Below are positions 7,977 through 17,693 of a stretch of DNA of 64,000 bases, piece after piece. Within the stretch, counting starts at the first letter, position 1; every line of letters starts with the position of its first letter. The stretch lies in assembly GCA_907163375.1 (NCBI GenBank), contig CAJQUW010013672.1, positions 186,001-250,000 of the forward strand, read 5' to 3'. Made by a program: the position numbers and the translations under genes. The notes beneath the pieces are model-generated. The model worked only from the letters and a program-made list of their open reading frames with translations, was not told the origin of the DNA and ran no database searches. The DNA is from Prostheceraeus crozeri (lineage: Eukaryota > Platyhelminthes > Polycladida > Euryleptidae).

Positions 7977-8525
7977 CTAATTTAATTGCAAATGCAATTT
8001 CAGTCTTGAATAAGAAATGTTATTAGTTTGCAATAAATGTTGAAAGTATGCCTTATCCTTTTCACACAGTTCCAGTAAATAATTCGCGTGTTTTCCGAGG
8101 TAGATTTTCATCATTATGTTAATAACGTTATTTTTCTTCTCCATCACATAAAGAGTATTTAAATTTGCAATGGCTTTAGCAGTATCTCCTGAAGGCTCAA
8201 CAAAGTCTTCTAAGGAATCCACAAATTCATATCGGGTAGATAAAGACGTCGATAATTGATGATGAAGGTCGTCAATCTTTCCGTCCCTTTCTCTTTCTTT
8301 CTTTTCTTTCACGAGTAAGCGTTTTGCTTTTCTTCTCCGTTTTCTTTCCTTATCAAAAAATGTAGGGTCAAAAATAATCGGAAATTTCTCCATTTGTTCA
8401 ATGATGAAAGTGTTATATTCTTCCTTCTTATCATTGGAAATATATCGTTTTGAAATTTCTGTAAATAACTCCGGAAACGTAGCAATAATGTTTGACTGCT
8501 CTTCGATAACTTCTTGTGTTGACAT
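7977..8525 (-). CDS. Unrecognised 182-aa charged protein
   Basis: The frame from MSTQEVIEEQSNIIATFPEL to the stop is 182 codons with balanced, protein-like composition. About residues 55-85 are a dense Lys/Arg run (KERKRRRKAKRLLVKEKKERER), likely a nuclear-localisation or nucleic-acid-binding segment. Two helical, Leu-rich regions flank it, and the C-terminus is Leu/Tyr-rich. No family is recognised. Codon use and GC content are higher than in the AT-rich element to its left, so it may belong to the host or another element. The start is the first in-frame ATG; 200 bp upstream lack an obvious TATA box. Confidence 0.5.
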   Translation of the reverse strand: MSTQEVIEEQSNIIATFPELFTEISKRYISNDKKEEYNTFIIEQMEKFPIIFDPTFFDKERKRRRKAKRLLVKEKKERERDGKIDDLHHQLSTSLSTRYEFVDSLEDFVEPSGDTAKAIANLNTLYVMEKKNNVINIMMKIYLGKHANYLLELCEKDKAYFQHLLQTNNISYSRLKLHLQLN

Positions 8526-8841
8526 GACTGATCACAGCGCAGCACACGATACAATGACAGACGAGAGAGATAAATGAAAACAGTACAGCTGGCAGATATC
8601 TTAACGTCATACGGGTGTGCTGACGCACTAACAAGAAGTAAAACAACTTGCCTAACGTACAATTAAAATCTCATTGTTTCACAGAGTAGTAGCAGCTGTT
8701 TGTTCTTTCATACATTGTTTCCTTTCAAATGTTTGAGTTGGAGGACACAGCTCTTTACACTAAATGCCTTTTATTCATAAATGCGAGAAGCAGATGTTCT
8801 CTACAATTGAGTGTTTATCTGAGTGCAAATTGTAAGAACGC

Positions 8842-9008
8842 CAGGAGCGGTCATGATTTGAGCAAGAAAATGATCATAATCACAAATTTGAGATTCTTAA
8901 CTTTTATGATTTTCGGTGTCCTGGAACGGTCATGATTTAAGCAATGAAAATTGTAATTCTCAAATTTGAGATTCTTAACTTTTATGATTTTCGGTGTCCT
9001 GGAACGGT
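8842..9008. repeat. Tandem repeat of about 77 bp, two copies plus partial
   Basis: The block ending in GATTTTCGGTGTCCTGGAACGGT appears twice (ends near 8930 and 9007), preceded by AAATTTGAGATTCTTAACTT. A third, partial, diverged copy (CCAGGAGCGGTCATGATTTG) begins at 8842. The flanks (8530-8840 and 9010-9240) contain nothing I can name. Confidence 0.75.
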
Positions 9009-9239
9009 TGATAGCTTGAAATAGTTGGAATTCTCTATTTGGAGATTTGGTTAATGTGTGGAATTACGGGGTAGTGTGGGGATAAATCACCCTAGGGTGA
9101 TGTTTGGTCTGCTGTTCGGATTATTGGGTGCTAAGGCTGGTCTGTGATGTGGTGGCGATATAAGTCCTGGGGGTCTTATTGGTGTTCCTGGGGGTGATGT
9201 TCGTAAGTGCAGGTAGTATGGGCGGTTTTTTCATGGTTT

Positions 9240-9970
9240 TTTGTGGGTCGTATGGATGGCTTGGATGGCGGGGGGGGGAGGGGTCGAGGGGGGCGTGGGC
9301 GAGGCCGTGGGTGGGGTGGGGGGGGGGGGCGGGACGGGGGGCGGGGGGCGGGGGGGAGGGGGAGCGGCGAAGGGGTGGGGCGGGACGGGGGGGGGGGGGG
9401 GGGGTGGCGGTAGGGCGGTGGGGAGGGGATGGGGGGGGGGAGGGCGGGGTGGCGGGGAGGGGGGCGGAGGGGGAGGCAGGGGGAGCGGGGCCTGGACGGG
9501 CGGGATGGGGGGTCCGGGGGAAGGGGTGGCGACCGGCCGGGAGGGTGGAGGTGGCGAGGGGTGGTGGTTGCGAGAGGCGGGGGAGGGCCGGCGACCCGGA
9601 GAGGGGGGCGGACGGAGGGCGGGGAGTCGGGGGGGGAGGAGTGGGGTGGCAGTTGGGGGCGGCGGAGGGGGCGCCGGGGGGGGGGGTGGGGGAGGGGGGG
9701 AGGGAGGTGGGGGGGGCCGGGGGTGGGTAGGGAGAGAAGGGGAGCGGGGGGGGGGGCGGGGGGGGGAGGGAGCGGCAGGGCGCGGGATCGAGGTCGCGGG
9801 CGGGAGGGGGGGGGCGGAGGTGGAGGGGGGGTTGGCAAGGGCGGGGGCGGGGGGGTGGGCGCTGGGCGGTGGGAGGTGCGAGGGGGGGGGGGCGGGTGCG
9901 CTGGGCGGGTGGGGGGGGTGGACGGGCGGGGGATCCGGGGTTGGGGTGGGGGGGGCGGGTGGGGGGGGTG
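9240..9970. other. Extreme G-rich tract (about 730 bp) on the + strand
   Basis: Nearly all bases are G, with scattered C, A and T and no clear period. There are dozens of runs of four or more G, so G-quadruplex potential is extreme. The long frames here (Gly/Arg on +, Pro on -) are composition artefacts. The borders are abrupt. Such DNA could be real low-complexity sequence or an assembly or base-calling artefact. Confidence 0.9.
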
Positions 9971-10235
9971 GCTTCTTTTTTGTTCCTTATTTAATTTTCT
10001 TCTTTTTTCTTCTTTTTTATTTTTTTCTTTTGCTTTTTTTTTTTTTTTTGTTTTTGTATTTGGTTTTTTTGTTTCTTTTTCCTTTTTCGTTTTCTTTTTT
10101 TTTTTTTGTGGGTTTTTTTTTCTTTTTTCTTTCTTTTTTTTTTTTTTGTTTTTTTTTTGTTTTTTTTTTTTTTTTTTTCTTTCGGGTATTGTTGTTTTTC
10201 TTCGTTTTTAAAGATACCAATTTTTTTTTATTGTT
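9971..10235. other. T-rich low-complexity tract following the G-rich tract
   Basis: About 260 bp of T with occasional G, C and A, starting exactly where the G-rich tract stops. C and A are rare in a pattern as noisy as the preceding block. It ends in normal-complexity sequence belonging to repeat R1. Confidence 0.9.
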
Positions 10236-10239
10236 TTGT

Positions 10240-10715
10240 AGTCGGAGGTGGCCTGGAAACGGTCATTTTGTCCATTACTTGCAATAGATCGTTTGAAAGC
10301 TAAGATTTTGGGGTTGAGACAAATTCCGTGAAAAGAAACGGCTTGTTCATATCTGTTCTTCGTTCACAAGTAGAGTGCTGTTTACAAGATTTTAGGTCGG
10401 AGCTCGCTCACCTGAAAAAATCCTAAGTGTCAGAGTGACTTTGTATGGGTAAAATTTGGAAAATTTTCCAAAGTGTGGAATTTCGACCTGGGACCGTCAC
10501 CAAAACATTTTTCATCAAATTTCACTGAACGAGTGGGTTGGGCGGGGTGGATCTGGGAATGGGGGGAGGGGGGGGGGTCCGTGAAATTTGATTGATAAAA
10601 TGTTTTGGTAAAGGTCTCCAGGTCGAAATTCAGGAAGTTTTAAATTTTTCAAAATTTTTCACCACACTGGAGCTCTCACACTTAGGAATTTTTTCACTTG
10701 TGGCATGTTACATGG
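10240..10715. repeat. Repeat R1, inverted pair of copies
   Basis: Sequence around 10265-10350 (AATAGATCGTTTGAAAGCTA, then AACGGCTTGTTCATATCTGT) matches the R1 repeats at 32.6-33.5 and 58.3-59.1 kb. From 10390 to 10530 R1 runs on the minus orientation (GTGGAATTTCGACCTGGGAC), and from 10560 to 10710 a diverged copy runs on the plus orientation (CCAGGTCGAAATTCAGG). The two form a large imperfect palindrome around a G-rich centre. Confidence 0.8.
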
Positions 10716-10874
10716 ACATTGGTGCTGACGGACCAATTCCCGTGGTCATAATGAGAATGGTTCAGGTGGTCATATGATAGAAGAATGATGTGACGAATCG
10801 TTTGCAACAAATCGCATGTCGCTACGATGAATACTTTCGGAGGATAGAGCCATTTTAAGTTTTCTTCCGAGCAT

Positions 10875-10966
10875 TATATAAACCCCCGACAACGCTAAGT
10901 CTGATCACTTCATCGCAAAGACGATGGTAAGGCGACGGTCGTCGCCTCTGAGCTCCCGATATCGGG
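10875..10966 (+). promoter_or_regulatory. TATA box with hairpin-rich leader
   Basis: TATATAAA at 10875 is followed by an ATG at 10924 in ATGGTAAGG context, then GGCGACGGTCGTCGCC (10931-10946, a 6-bp stem with a GGTC loop) and the perfect palindrome CCCGATATCGGG (10955-10966). The segment CTCTGAGCTCC recurs in a similar TATA unit at 59240. It looks like the 5' end of a transcript of an unidentified element. Confidence 0.45.
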
Positions 10967-10989
10967 TGTTTCAAAGGATCTTATCTTTT

Positions 10990-12740
10990 GAAGTAGGCAC
11001 AAGCTATCTTCTTACTTCAAGTTTGTATGATAGAGGTTTGAATAGTGTTCTTTTCTACTGATAAAATTTTTTAAAAGTAGTATGAGTAGTAAAATGGCGG
11101 AATTTTTTAAAAATTCTTAATTTTCAGTTTTTTCAAAGTTTTTAAACATGTAGGACTAAGGTTTTCAAGTATGCTGAGGTTTCAAATCTGCTATCAGATT
11201 TCAAAATTTAAACTAAGTCTAAGGCAGCTTTTGAGGGGTTAGATCCCAGCTATGATCACTACCTTTTGACTCGGCCGTTCCTGTTACCACTTCCGGGGCA
11301 GTGACAATGATGTCTTCAGCTGTAAAAGAGCGGCGTATCGGGGAAGATCATCTCACTTTCCCCTAGTGATCAGTTACAAGGCCTTCGGGCTTGTCGACGG
11401 GATCGAGTGCCACTCACTACACTCTTTAGGAATATGATGTACTACATGATTCCAAACTTATACAAATGTCATTATCTTACAGCTAACGATAAAATCTCAG
11501 GCATGGCATAACGGACAAAAACAGAAAATATCATATCAAAATGTGTGGGTTGCGGTGTTCGAATAAATCGCAGTGCGGACGCCAAGGCGCATGTAAAGAA
11601 GGCGGGGCACGGGCCACATGATTATCTTGAATAGAGGTTTTTGCGTGTGTGAAGTGTAGAGTGCTGAAGTGGTTGATGAGGATGAGGCGCGTTTTCTACA
11701 GAGTGCATGCTGACTGAATGGTGGTTTAGTGAGGTGGACTTGAGATTTACGCAGTTGATTGTGGAAGAGAGGGAGAGAGCGAATGTTGGCGATCGAGCGA
11801 GAGGGGTAAGGTGAGAATGTTGTTGAGAATGATGAGTTGGCGAGAGCGGTTAGCGTTCGTTGGACGGCTGAGATTGAGCGAAAGAGAGTGCTTGAGAGTG
11901 ATGATTGAGGATGATGTGGGATTTAGATAGGGAGCGTTGTGAGGAAGCGTTGTGGTAGGATAGTTGAGCTCTTCGTGCGTTCGGGAGTGGTGTCAACCCC
12001 ATTGTCATCACCGACCCCCCCGAAGAGCTCAATCTTCCCCAAAAGTGAAGAGTGGTGGGATTCGCTGTGCCAGTCGGCGTATGGTAGGTTGAAGGCATGA
12101 AGAGATGAGGCATGTTTCGCAGCAAAATGGCGCATGATTTGGTTGGTTGAATAAGTATGAGAGTTTGAAGAAAGTTGACGGGATGAAGTTGTGAAGGAGT
12201 TGGATGAGTTTTGAAAAAGAAGGAATTGAAGTTCGAAGGAGGTAGCGGGATGAAAAATATTAGAATGAAGGCGTAGTGTGACTGATTTCGAAGTAATTAA
12301 GACGCGAGAGTTGGAAGAGGAATGAATGATGAGTGTTGAGAAGAGGTCGGAAAGTGACTGCGGGTGAGAGAATGAATGAGAGATGCAGAAGCGAAGTTTG
12401 AGGAGAATGATGAAGGAGATGAGTGGTGTTGAGAGCGAGGGAATGTTGGAGTTGGAGAGGACTGTGGCTCCGGCGGCGGTGATGAGAGGCAGGCGTATGA
12501 GAAGTTGGAGCGCTATGAGGGATGAGTGGGAACGTTTACGTGATATGAGGATCGTTTGTTTGAAATTTCACATCCCTATTGGGTTAATTCATTTATGCCG
12601 GCGAAGGCTACTCGGCTCAATCAAAATCTGGAACGAGTCCATCCTATGTTATAACGGCCATCCAATGAATACAAGGCTGTCTCCATGCCTGCTGTAAGAT
12701 GAATGCGCGGTCACTATAACATAAAATTCTCGATTCGGAA
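10990..12740. other. No gene recognised; GA-rich DNA with one long-arm inverted repeat
   Basis: No frame here resembles a protein. From about 11640 to 12550 the + strand is rich in GAG, GTG and GATGAG motifs, like degenerate purine-rich repeat DNA. Perfect 12-bp inverted arms TTGAGCTCTTCG (11964-11975) and CGAAGAGCTCAA (12021-12032) flank a 45-nt loop. Confidence 0.5.
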
Positions 12741-12887
12741 GCGGCGCGAGACTGCCAAAGGGATGGCTAACTTGGTAAGTGTTAAAGTTAATATAAGATA
12801 GGTATATTCCTTATTCTATGTATACATATTCATTTTCAAATGCAGATCTATTTGCCCGCCTTCACCACCCATCACGACACTTCCCGA

Positions 12888-13045
12888 GAACGAACCATCG
12901 GCTCTCTTAGAGGGCCACCTAGGGGCACGAAATTAAAACAGTGATAGAAACCTCCACGACGGTTTGCCCCATTCCTGGGCAGTCTTCGGACTGGGTGAAT
13001 ACTATCATTAAGTTGAATCTTGCTATCAGGTCAACTTGAACGTTG
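12888..13045 (+). repeat. Hairpin intergenic cassette, copy 1
   Basis: The cassette begins CGAGAACGAACCATCGGCTC, continues through a GGGCA...TTTGCCC stem region and TGGGCAGTCTTCGGACTGGG, and ends TCAACTTGAACGT. The last part, AAGTTGA...TCAACTT, is a second stem. A TATA box follows at 13063. Other copies lie near 13393, 15878, 16308 and 60037. Confidence 0.8.
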
Positions 13046-13062
13046 CGTCGCGTTAGAGGGGT

Positions 13063-13070
13063 TATATAAA
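13063..13070 (+). promoter_or_regulatory. TATA box
   Basis: TATATAAA lies 37 nt upstream of the ATG at 13100 and directly after cassette copy 1. The same arrangement is found at 15995/16043. Confidence 0.55.
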
Positions 13071-13099
13071 CCTCTGGCTCTCATTTCATTTATTTCATC

Positions 13100-13446
13100 A
13101 TGCAGACGCCGAACAAGTCAAGTCAGCTCTCCTCGGCGGACCCGCAAGTTAAGGCCGCGGAAATTTATTTGAGGGAGTTTGTCAGGCTAGAGGACGCAAG
13201 GACAGAGTTTATAATAATCTTGCTCGGATTGGCAATCCGATGACAGCAACTGCTGTCAATCCAACGGAATGGGCGCTACATTCCACTTTTTTAGCCATGT
13301 ACCAGTTAGTGATGGAAGTCGACAGTGCTACCAAAGAGGAGAGTCAAAGACTCTCTCAGCAGAATTGGTTGGGTGTTAGATGTTCGTATACTCCGAGAAC
13401 GAACCATCGGCTCTCTTACCAGGGCCACCATGGGGCAAGTACATGA
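13100..13446 (+). pseudogene. Small hypothetical Polinton-flank protein
   Basis: An ATG 37 nt after the TATA box opens a short protein-like region (MQTPNKSSQLSSADPQVKAA onward), helical and charged. Protein-like sequence continues to about 13380 (WALHSTFLAMYQLVMEVDSA) before cassette copy 2 begins. It appears broken, about one break. Function is unknown. Position, TATA box and cassette tie it to the 83-aa ORF at 16043. Confidence 0.4.
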
Positions 13447-13480
13447 TAGAAACCTCATCGCGGTTTGCCTGGGCGACTGT
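13393..13480 (+). repeat. Hairpin intergenic cassette, copy 2 (partial)
   Basis: CGAGAACGAACCATCGGCTC recurs here, followed by GGGCCACCATGGGGCAAGTA and a CGCGGTTTGCC stem partner. The later TGGCGAATACTATC part is not present. It follows the 13100 ORF as its 3' neighbour. Confidence 0.75.
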
Positions 13481-13499
13481 ATGTTTGCAAAAAGGGGTT

Positions 13500-15865
13500 G
13501 CAATATGGTCGACGTCGTTTGCTCCGCCTTCGCATTGCTATTATTGGTTTGCAAAAGCACGTGTAGGCAGGCTGGTTGTTTTCGTTCGTTATTGCTTTGG
13601 GTGTATTTTAAATAAGCTCGTAAAGGCACAGCTTGGCAGGTTGTAACTAGGGATGATGCTTTTATCTAAACGGCCAAGGCGGTGCTCCTCCTGCCTTGGC
13701 CTTTTTCTGACGCTTCCTGTAGGAGAACATGAACCTGAATCTCAAGCTTCTTAACACTGACAAATAGGGCTTTCAACTAAACACAGATATTATCCATATA
13801 GAGATACAGTTATCTGTCGAGTCTCAGCATCACAGCCAGATTATAGTCAAAGTATATCATTCCTGAAAAAGGTGAAGTTGCAACACATTTACACTGAATC
13901 ATACCGAGCTCGATGCTGCATCACGCTGTGTTAGAATGATCTGAGTGGGACCTTTCAGGGACGAGGTTCGGCTCTCTTCACTCCACGTAACTGATCATGA
14001 TTTGAGGGCTAATACTACTCTCATTGTTGAAAGCAATTCATAATGCAGTTGTCTCACTGTCTGACTAGGGCAACAGACCGGTCGGACAGGGTCAATCCAA
14101 CCCGATCTGGCTTGGATAATGTCGTTCACATTCGCATCTAGTTAAATCCGTCGCTTTCCCTTCCCTCAATCTTTTTTTATTTAGAGGAGGAAGCAGGAAT
14201 AACCATGCACATCTCGTATATCCTCCTGGATCATTTGTCCCTAGGTTCTGGGGTGAGGATGATTGCGCACTGGAGAATCGGTGTGGGCTCTTAGATTGGT
14301 TGCGTTGTCGGGTTTTGCTGTTCGGATAGCATCCATCGGAGTAAGTGCGTTTCAATCATTCAGCAGTTCTTTGGCTCGTCTCTTGTGCGAGGTGCGCGGC
14401 ACAACATGTAAATAGAACACACCATCCGGTGGTCATTAAGTGGTGTCGTAGATGGCTTCACGATCATGGTCGCAAATTGAGTTGCTTGATTTTTCTCAGG
14501 TCTCGGTAGTACTCGATTGACCTGCTTGACAGGATGCTAATGTCCGCCACGGTTCTACTCCGACTCACTTCACGTCACCTGACGGAGGCACAAATCATCA
14601 TCATTCGTAGATCTAAAATCAGAGGAGTCAGTCTTGAAAGGTCAACCGTGGGATGGAGTTTGGTGCTTCATTAACATCGTATCCAACTTACTAGTCATTG
14701 GTTTAGCAAGTTTAGTTCGTTGGACCTCCTGTCGGTTGGATCACTACTTCAAAGCGATAGAGATCAAGAGGTCATGCCAACTATAGTCCTTGTCTAACAG
14801 ATCTGTTTTACATTTAGAATGGGAATATAGCTTACAGGTATTTCATGGTGGCTGACTGTAAATTGGCTGGCACCATCTCCCGTTCTGTGGCATCAAGTAT
14901 GGAGAAACTATATTTTATGATCAATATAACTTCAGCAATATTCAGCAGGGTAATAAAGTATCAATGTCAGTGACCGGAATATTACTGGTACAATGAGGTT
15001 CAAGATATATTTCATTCATATGAGGTATCTAGTAACAAATCACAGGTAAGTTGATATCGGATTAACTTGTAAATAGAGTCAGACGTATGCGGGTACCACA
15101 TTGTGATCCTAGCTTCTGTTACTCTCGTTACTGTCTTCATGGCTCCGCAATTCGAAACATCTTCTAGGTTGTGGACCCTTCAAGTACCCAGGTTGGAAAC
15201 GTGGCCTCGAGTCTAATGTTCATGACATGTAATAGGAGGCCAATACACTACGGAGCAACTTATGCCAGACTGCACTTCCCATAATCACCAAAGGTCATCA
15301 CTATTATCTTCTTATTGCAAGAAAACTCACTTATTACAAAGAAACACTTCGATGGTCAGGGAGTCGACACCCAGGCACTACGATTTCTAGACACCACGAT
15401 GACACAACACAACATCTACAGCAGCACATATTAGGTCGATATCTAACGTTTGTTAGTTTTCTATGCAGTTAAGGGAAAGATCGAAGGAGATTATGTATCT
15501 TCAGTAGCGAACGGCCCAGTTCGACGTAGCGTAACAACACCAGTGACGTGGAATTGAGAAAGTCTTCACCCAAGACTCATCGTTGATCAGGCACATCCGA
15601 TCATTCAAGTGTGCTCCATTACAACCTCAGGAGGGAGTTACTGACACACTGATACTTCCGCGGCACTGTGTAAAGTGTGAAGAGGAATCCAACATGTATG
15701 TAGATGCATCTTAATGCTGTCACCACACCTGTCTTCTGAAATAAGTGCCAAATGTATAATAAAGTAGCACTAGTAGCAGCAGTCACGTGTAAGATGTCTT
15801 CATCAGCAATGACATCACAACACGTACATTAACGATGTCAGGACATGCAGGCAAGACCCCCCAGT
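13500..15865. other. No gene recognised
   Basis: Only short chance frames are visible and no protein motif, tRNA cloverleaf or tandem array was seen. At its right edge (15830-15880) the sequence enters the hairpin cassette. It may be old flank DNA between two Polinton-related units. Confidence 0.4.
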
Positions 15866-15877
15866 GATTGTCTTCAG

Positions 15878-15927
15878 ACTGGCGAATACTATCATTAAGT
15901 TGAATCTGCTATCAGTCAACTTGAACG
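15878..15927 (+). repeat. Hairpin intergenic cassette, copy 3 (3' part)
   Basis: AGACTGGCGAATACTATCAT and the AAGTTGA/TCAACTT stem are present. The sequence then runs to a TATA box at 15995, as in copy 1. Confidence 0.75.
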
Positions 15928-15994
15928 TTATGCAGTCGATTGCTATCCCTGAAGCATTCTGATTCGCTGTTGAGCAATTCATTGTTGAAAACCC

Positions 15995-16002
15995 TATATA
16001 AG
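15995..16002 (+). promoter_or_regulatory. TATA box
   Basis: TATATAAG lies 48 nt upstream of the ATG at 16043 in a CCCTATATAAGCC context. The following leader ends in a favourable ATG context (CACGATGGAA). Confidence 0.55.
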
Positions 16003-16042
16003 CCAGAAGATTGTAGCGCTTCTCATTCAATTTCAAGTCACG

Positions 16043-16294
16043 ATGGAAGCGACACCTGCTAACAATATTACCGTCTTCATCGATGAAGACAACGCCATTC
16101 CCGAGTTCGTCATCCTCGACGAGTGGGATGAAGAGGATGATAAGGGGAAGATCGAGAAGATCGTTTGGACGGATGGGGTGTGGACTCCGAATACCACTCG
16201 CATCCGAAAGGTGCCAGATGCACCAGTACGACCTCGGCGGTATTGGGTCTATGACAACCTAACCGTCATACCCATTGACTATTCCAGCCAATAG
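16043..16294 (+). CDS. Small acidic protein (83 aa), Polinton flank
   Basis: The product starts MEATPANNITVFIDEDNAI and is strongly acidic in its first half (DEWDEEDDKGK), with a basic Pro/Arg stretch and a Tyr-rich end. It has its own TATA box 48 nt upstream and the hairpin cassette starts about 15 bp after the stop. No family is recognised. The full promoter-ORF-cassette arrangement argues that it is a real small gene. Confidence 0.5.
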   Translation: MEATPANNITVFIDEDNAIPEFVILDEWDEEDDKGKIEKIVWTDGVWTPNTTRIRKVPDAPVRPRRYWVYDNLTVIPIDYSSQ

Positions 16295-16307
16295 TCAAAT
16301 TCACACC

Positions 16308-16450
16308 CCGAGAACGATTCATCGGCTCATTTAAGGGCCACCATGGGGCAAGACATGATAGAACCTCCTCGCGGTTTGCCCTGGGCAGTCTTCGGACTGG
16401 CGAATACTATCATTAAGTTGAATCTGCTATCAGTCAACTTGAACGTTGCA
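16308..16450 (+). repeat. Hairpin intergenic cassette, copy 4 (complete)
   Basis: All parts are present: CGAGAACGATTCATCGGCTC, GGGCCACCATGGGGCAAGAC, CGCGGTTTGCCCTGGGCAGT, TGGCGAATACTATCATTAAG and the AAGTTGA/TCAACTT stem. The DNA after it is shared with Polinton C. Confidence 0.85.
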
Positions 16451-16674
16451 AATGAAGTTCGGTGTAATACTTCCTTTCGACGGGCGTTCCTGTAAAGGGC
16501 GGCGGTGAAACCCGTAGCTATGTATACCGCAAGGGACATTCGGCAATGGTCAATCTTGTTTAACCTCTCTGCGTCATGTTTGCAAGTGATTGCCTCTGTC
16601 TCAACGTAGTATGCATTCGCGCCAGGGCGACATTTAGCCAACTGTCGAAGGTTGCCTAAAACTTTCCATTGCAT
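16434..16674 (-). CDS. Conserved small ORF, Polinton left part
   Basis: About 80 codons from MQWKVLGNLRQLAKCRPG to the edge of the cassette are nearly identical to the same ORF in Polinton C (60076-60315). Composition is basic with several Cys. The frame runs on into the cassette (to 16327), where the two copies no longer agree, so only the first 80 codons are likely meaningful. Function is unknown. Because the two DNA copies are recent, protein conservation alone is weak evidence. Confidence 0.35.
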
Positions 16675-16695
16675 ACGTTATGAGAACCATGAGTT

Positions 16696-16893
16696 CTACC
16701 TGTCTCTATCAATGAGACGAATTGATGAATGGAATGAAATGGGAGGACACTCACGCGCCACACGCAACATAACACACTTCTCTCTTCCGTAGTCTAACAA
16801 GCTCTTTACACATGGATCGCAGTCGATTGCTATCCCTGTATCAGAAGTGTAAGCTATCTGAATTTTATTTGACACTATTTCATCTATCATCAT
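16696..16893 (-). CDS. Conserved small ORF (65 aa), Polinton left part
   Basis: The frame begins MMIDEIVSNKIQIAYTSDTG and is repeated with few changes in Polinton C (60337-60537). It contains CDPC and a second Cys, and ends in a Pro/Ser-rich tail. A GTGAGT donor-like site lies inside its last third and a pyrimidine-AG site precedes the next ORF, so it could be an exon of a spliced leftward gene. Function is unknown. Confidence 0.35.
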   Translation of the reverse strand: MMIDEIVSNKIQIAYTSDTGIAIDCDPCVKSLLDYGREKCVMLRVARECPPISFHSSIRLIDRDR

Positions 16894-17040
16894 CGTCCAT
16901 ATGAAATGTTTTAAGATTTACAAGTTAGACTAAGCGTGCTACTATTTCCAAATGAAAAAGTATACATGGTTAAATCATCCACTTAAGCCCCATTCAAGTA
17001 AGTCAGTATGAAAGCAAAGATAATACGAAATAAAAATTTA

Positions 17041-17436
17041 TTATGGCATGTATTTCAAAAGGTCTTCATCGTCAATATCGTCCCAGAGTCTGGCTTCACA
17101 TAGATAACAAAAACAGTTCAGTTGCTTTAATCGTTCTTCCACTGCGAGCCTCACTTTGTCAATATACTCCCACTCCTCCATAGTTCGTGGCTGGGAGTTA
17201 GGGGTGTACCACTCCCATAATTGGTGGAGGAATTTCGTGCTAGTGATCTCCATCACATCGTCAGTATCGTACTGGAGATACTTCCACCTCACGCCTGTTA
17301 AGTCGGGACACTCCTTCTCACATACACTCTCTTCGTTGTCCGCTGGTAATAACACCTTCTCTACCTTCGTTGGAGCGTTTGGTGTTGAGGATGGAGAAGA
17401 GAATTTTGTGTTTGGTGTTGTCGGAGGGCTTGTCAT
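17041..17436 (-). CDS. Polinton accessory protein, 131 aa
   Basis: The product has a Pro/Thr/Ser-rich N-terminus (MTSPPTTPNTKFSSP), then a globular part with GVRWKYLQYDTDDVMEITST, FLHQLWEWYTPNSQP and AVEERLKQLNCFC, and an acidic end (DDIDDEDLL). It is preserved in Polinton C and as a relic in B, so it is part of the family. An AATAAA overlaps its stop region. It is divergent from PolB, with a shared promoter region of about 250 bp. I do not recognise the family; the CFC...C cluster could bind metal. Confidence 0.55.
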   Translation of the reverse strand: MTSPPTTPNTKFSSPSSTPNAPTKVEKVLLPADNEESVCEKECPDLTGVRWKYLQYDTDDVMEITSTKFLHQLWEWYTPNSQPRTMEEWEYIDKVRLAVEERLKQLNCFCYLCEARLWDDIDDEDLLKYMP

Positions 17437-17489
17437 GTTGACTGTGAATAATAACTTTGAAATGTTTTCTAATTCTTAAGTATCAACAA

Positions 17490-17545
17490 GCAACCAATCA
17501 GAATGAACAGCCAATGAATGATGAATATGAAAGTATATATGTAAA
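17490..17545 (+). promoter_or_regulatory. PolB promoter: two CCAAT boxes and TATA
   Basis: CCAAT boxes lie at 17494 and 17511 and a TATATAT at 17534, about 160 nt upstream of the PolB start codon. The same order and spacing is found on the opposite strand at the element's right end (32501-32546). Confidence 0.55.
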
Positions 17546-17693
17546 GTGACATTCGTGTCATTTCACTCTGTCTTTGTGACATATAAGTGAAGTGTTCTCT
17601 GACGAATTCTATATTTGAGGCGTACAAGTAAACTGCTCTCTCGTGAAGTCTCTATCTTGTTGAAGTATCAACCTTAAACTCGATTTCGTTGAA

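Noticed and set aside
9176-10287. Long Gly/Arg-, Pro- and Phe-rich frames
   Set aside because: They follow directly from the G-rich and T-rich composition; frames are open in several phases at once.
13306-13646. Several overlapping frames of 90-107 codons on both strands
   Set aside because: They cover the small + strand unit and the hairpin cassette; no motif and no support from the other cassette copies.
13920-14000. tRNA-like B-box GAGGTTCGGCTCT
   Set aside because: No matching A-box or cloverleaf stems around it.
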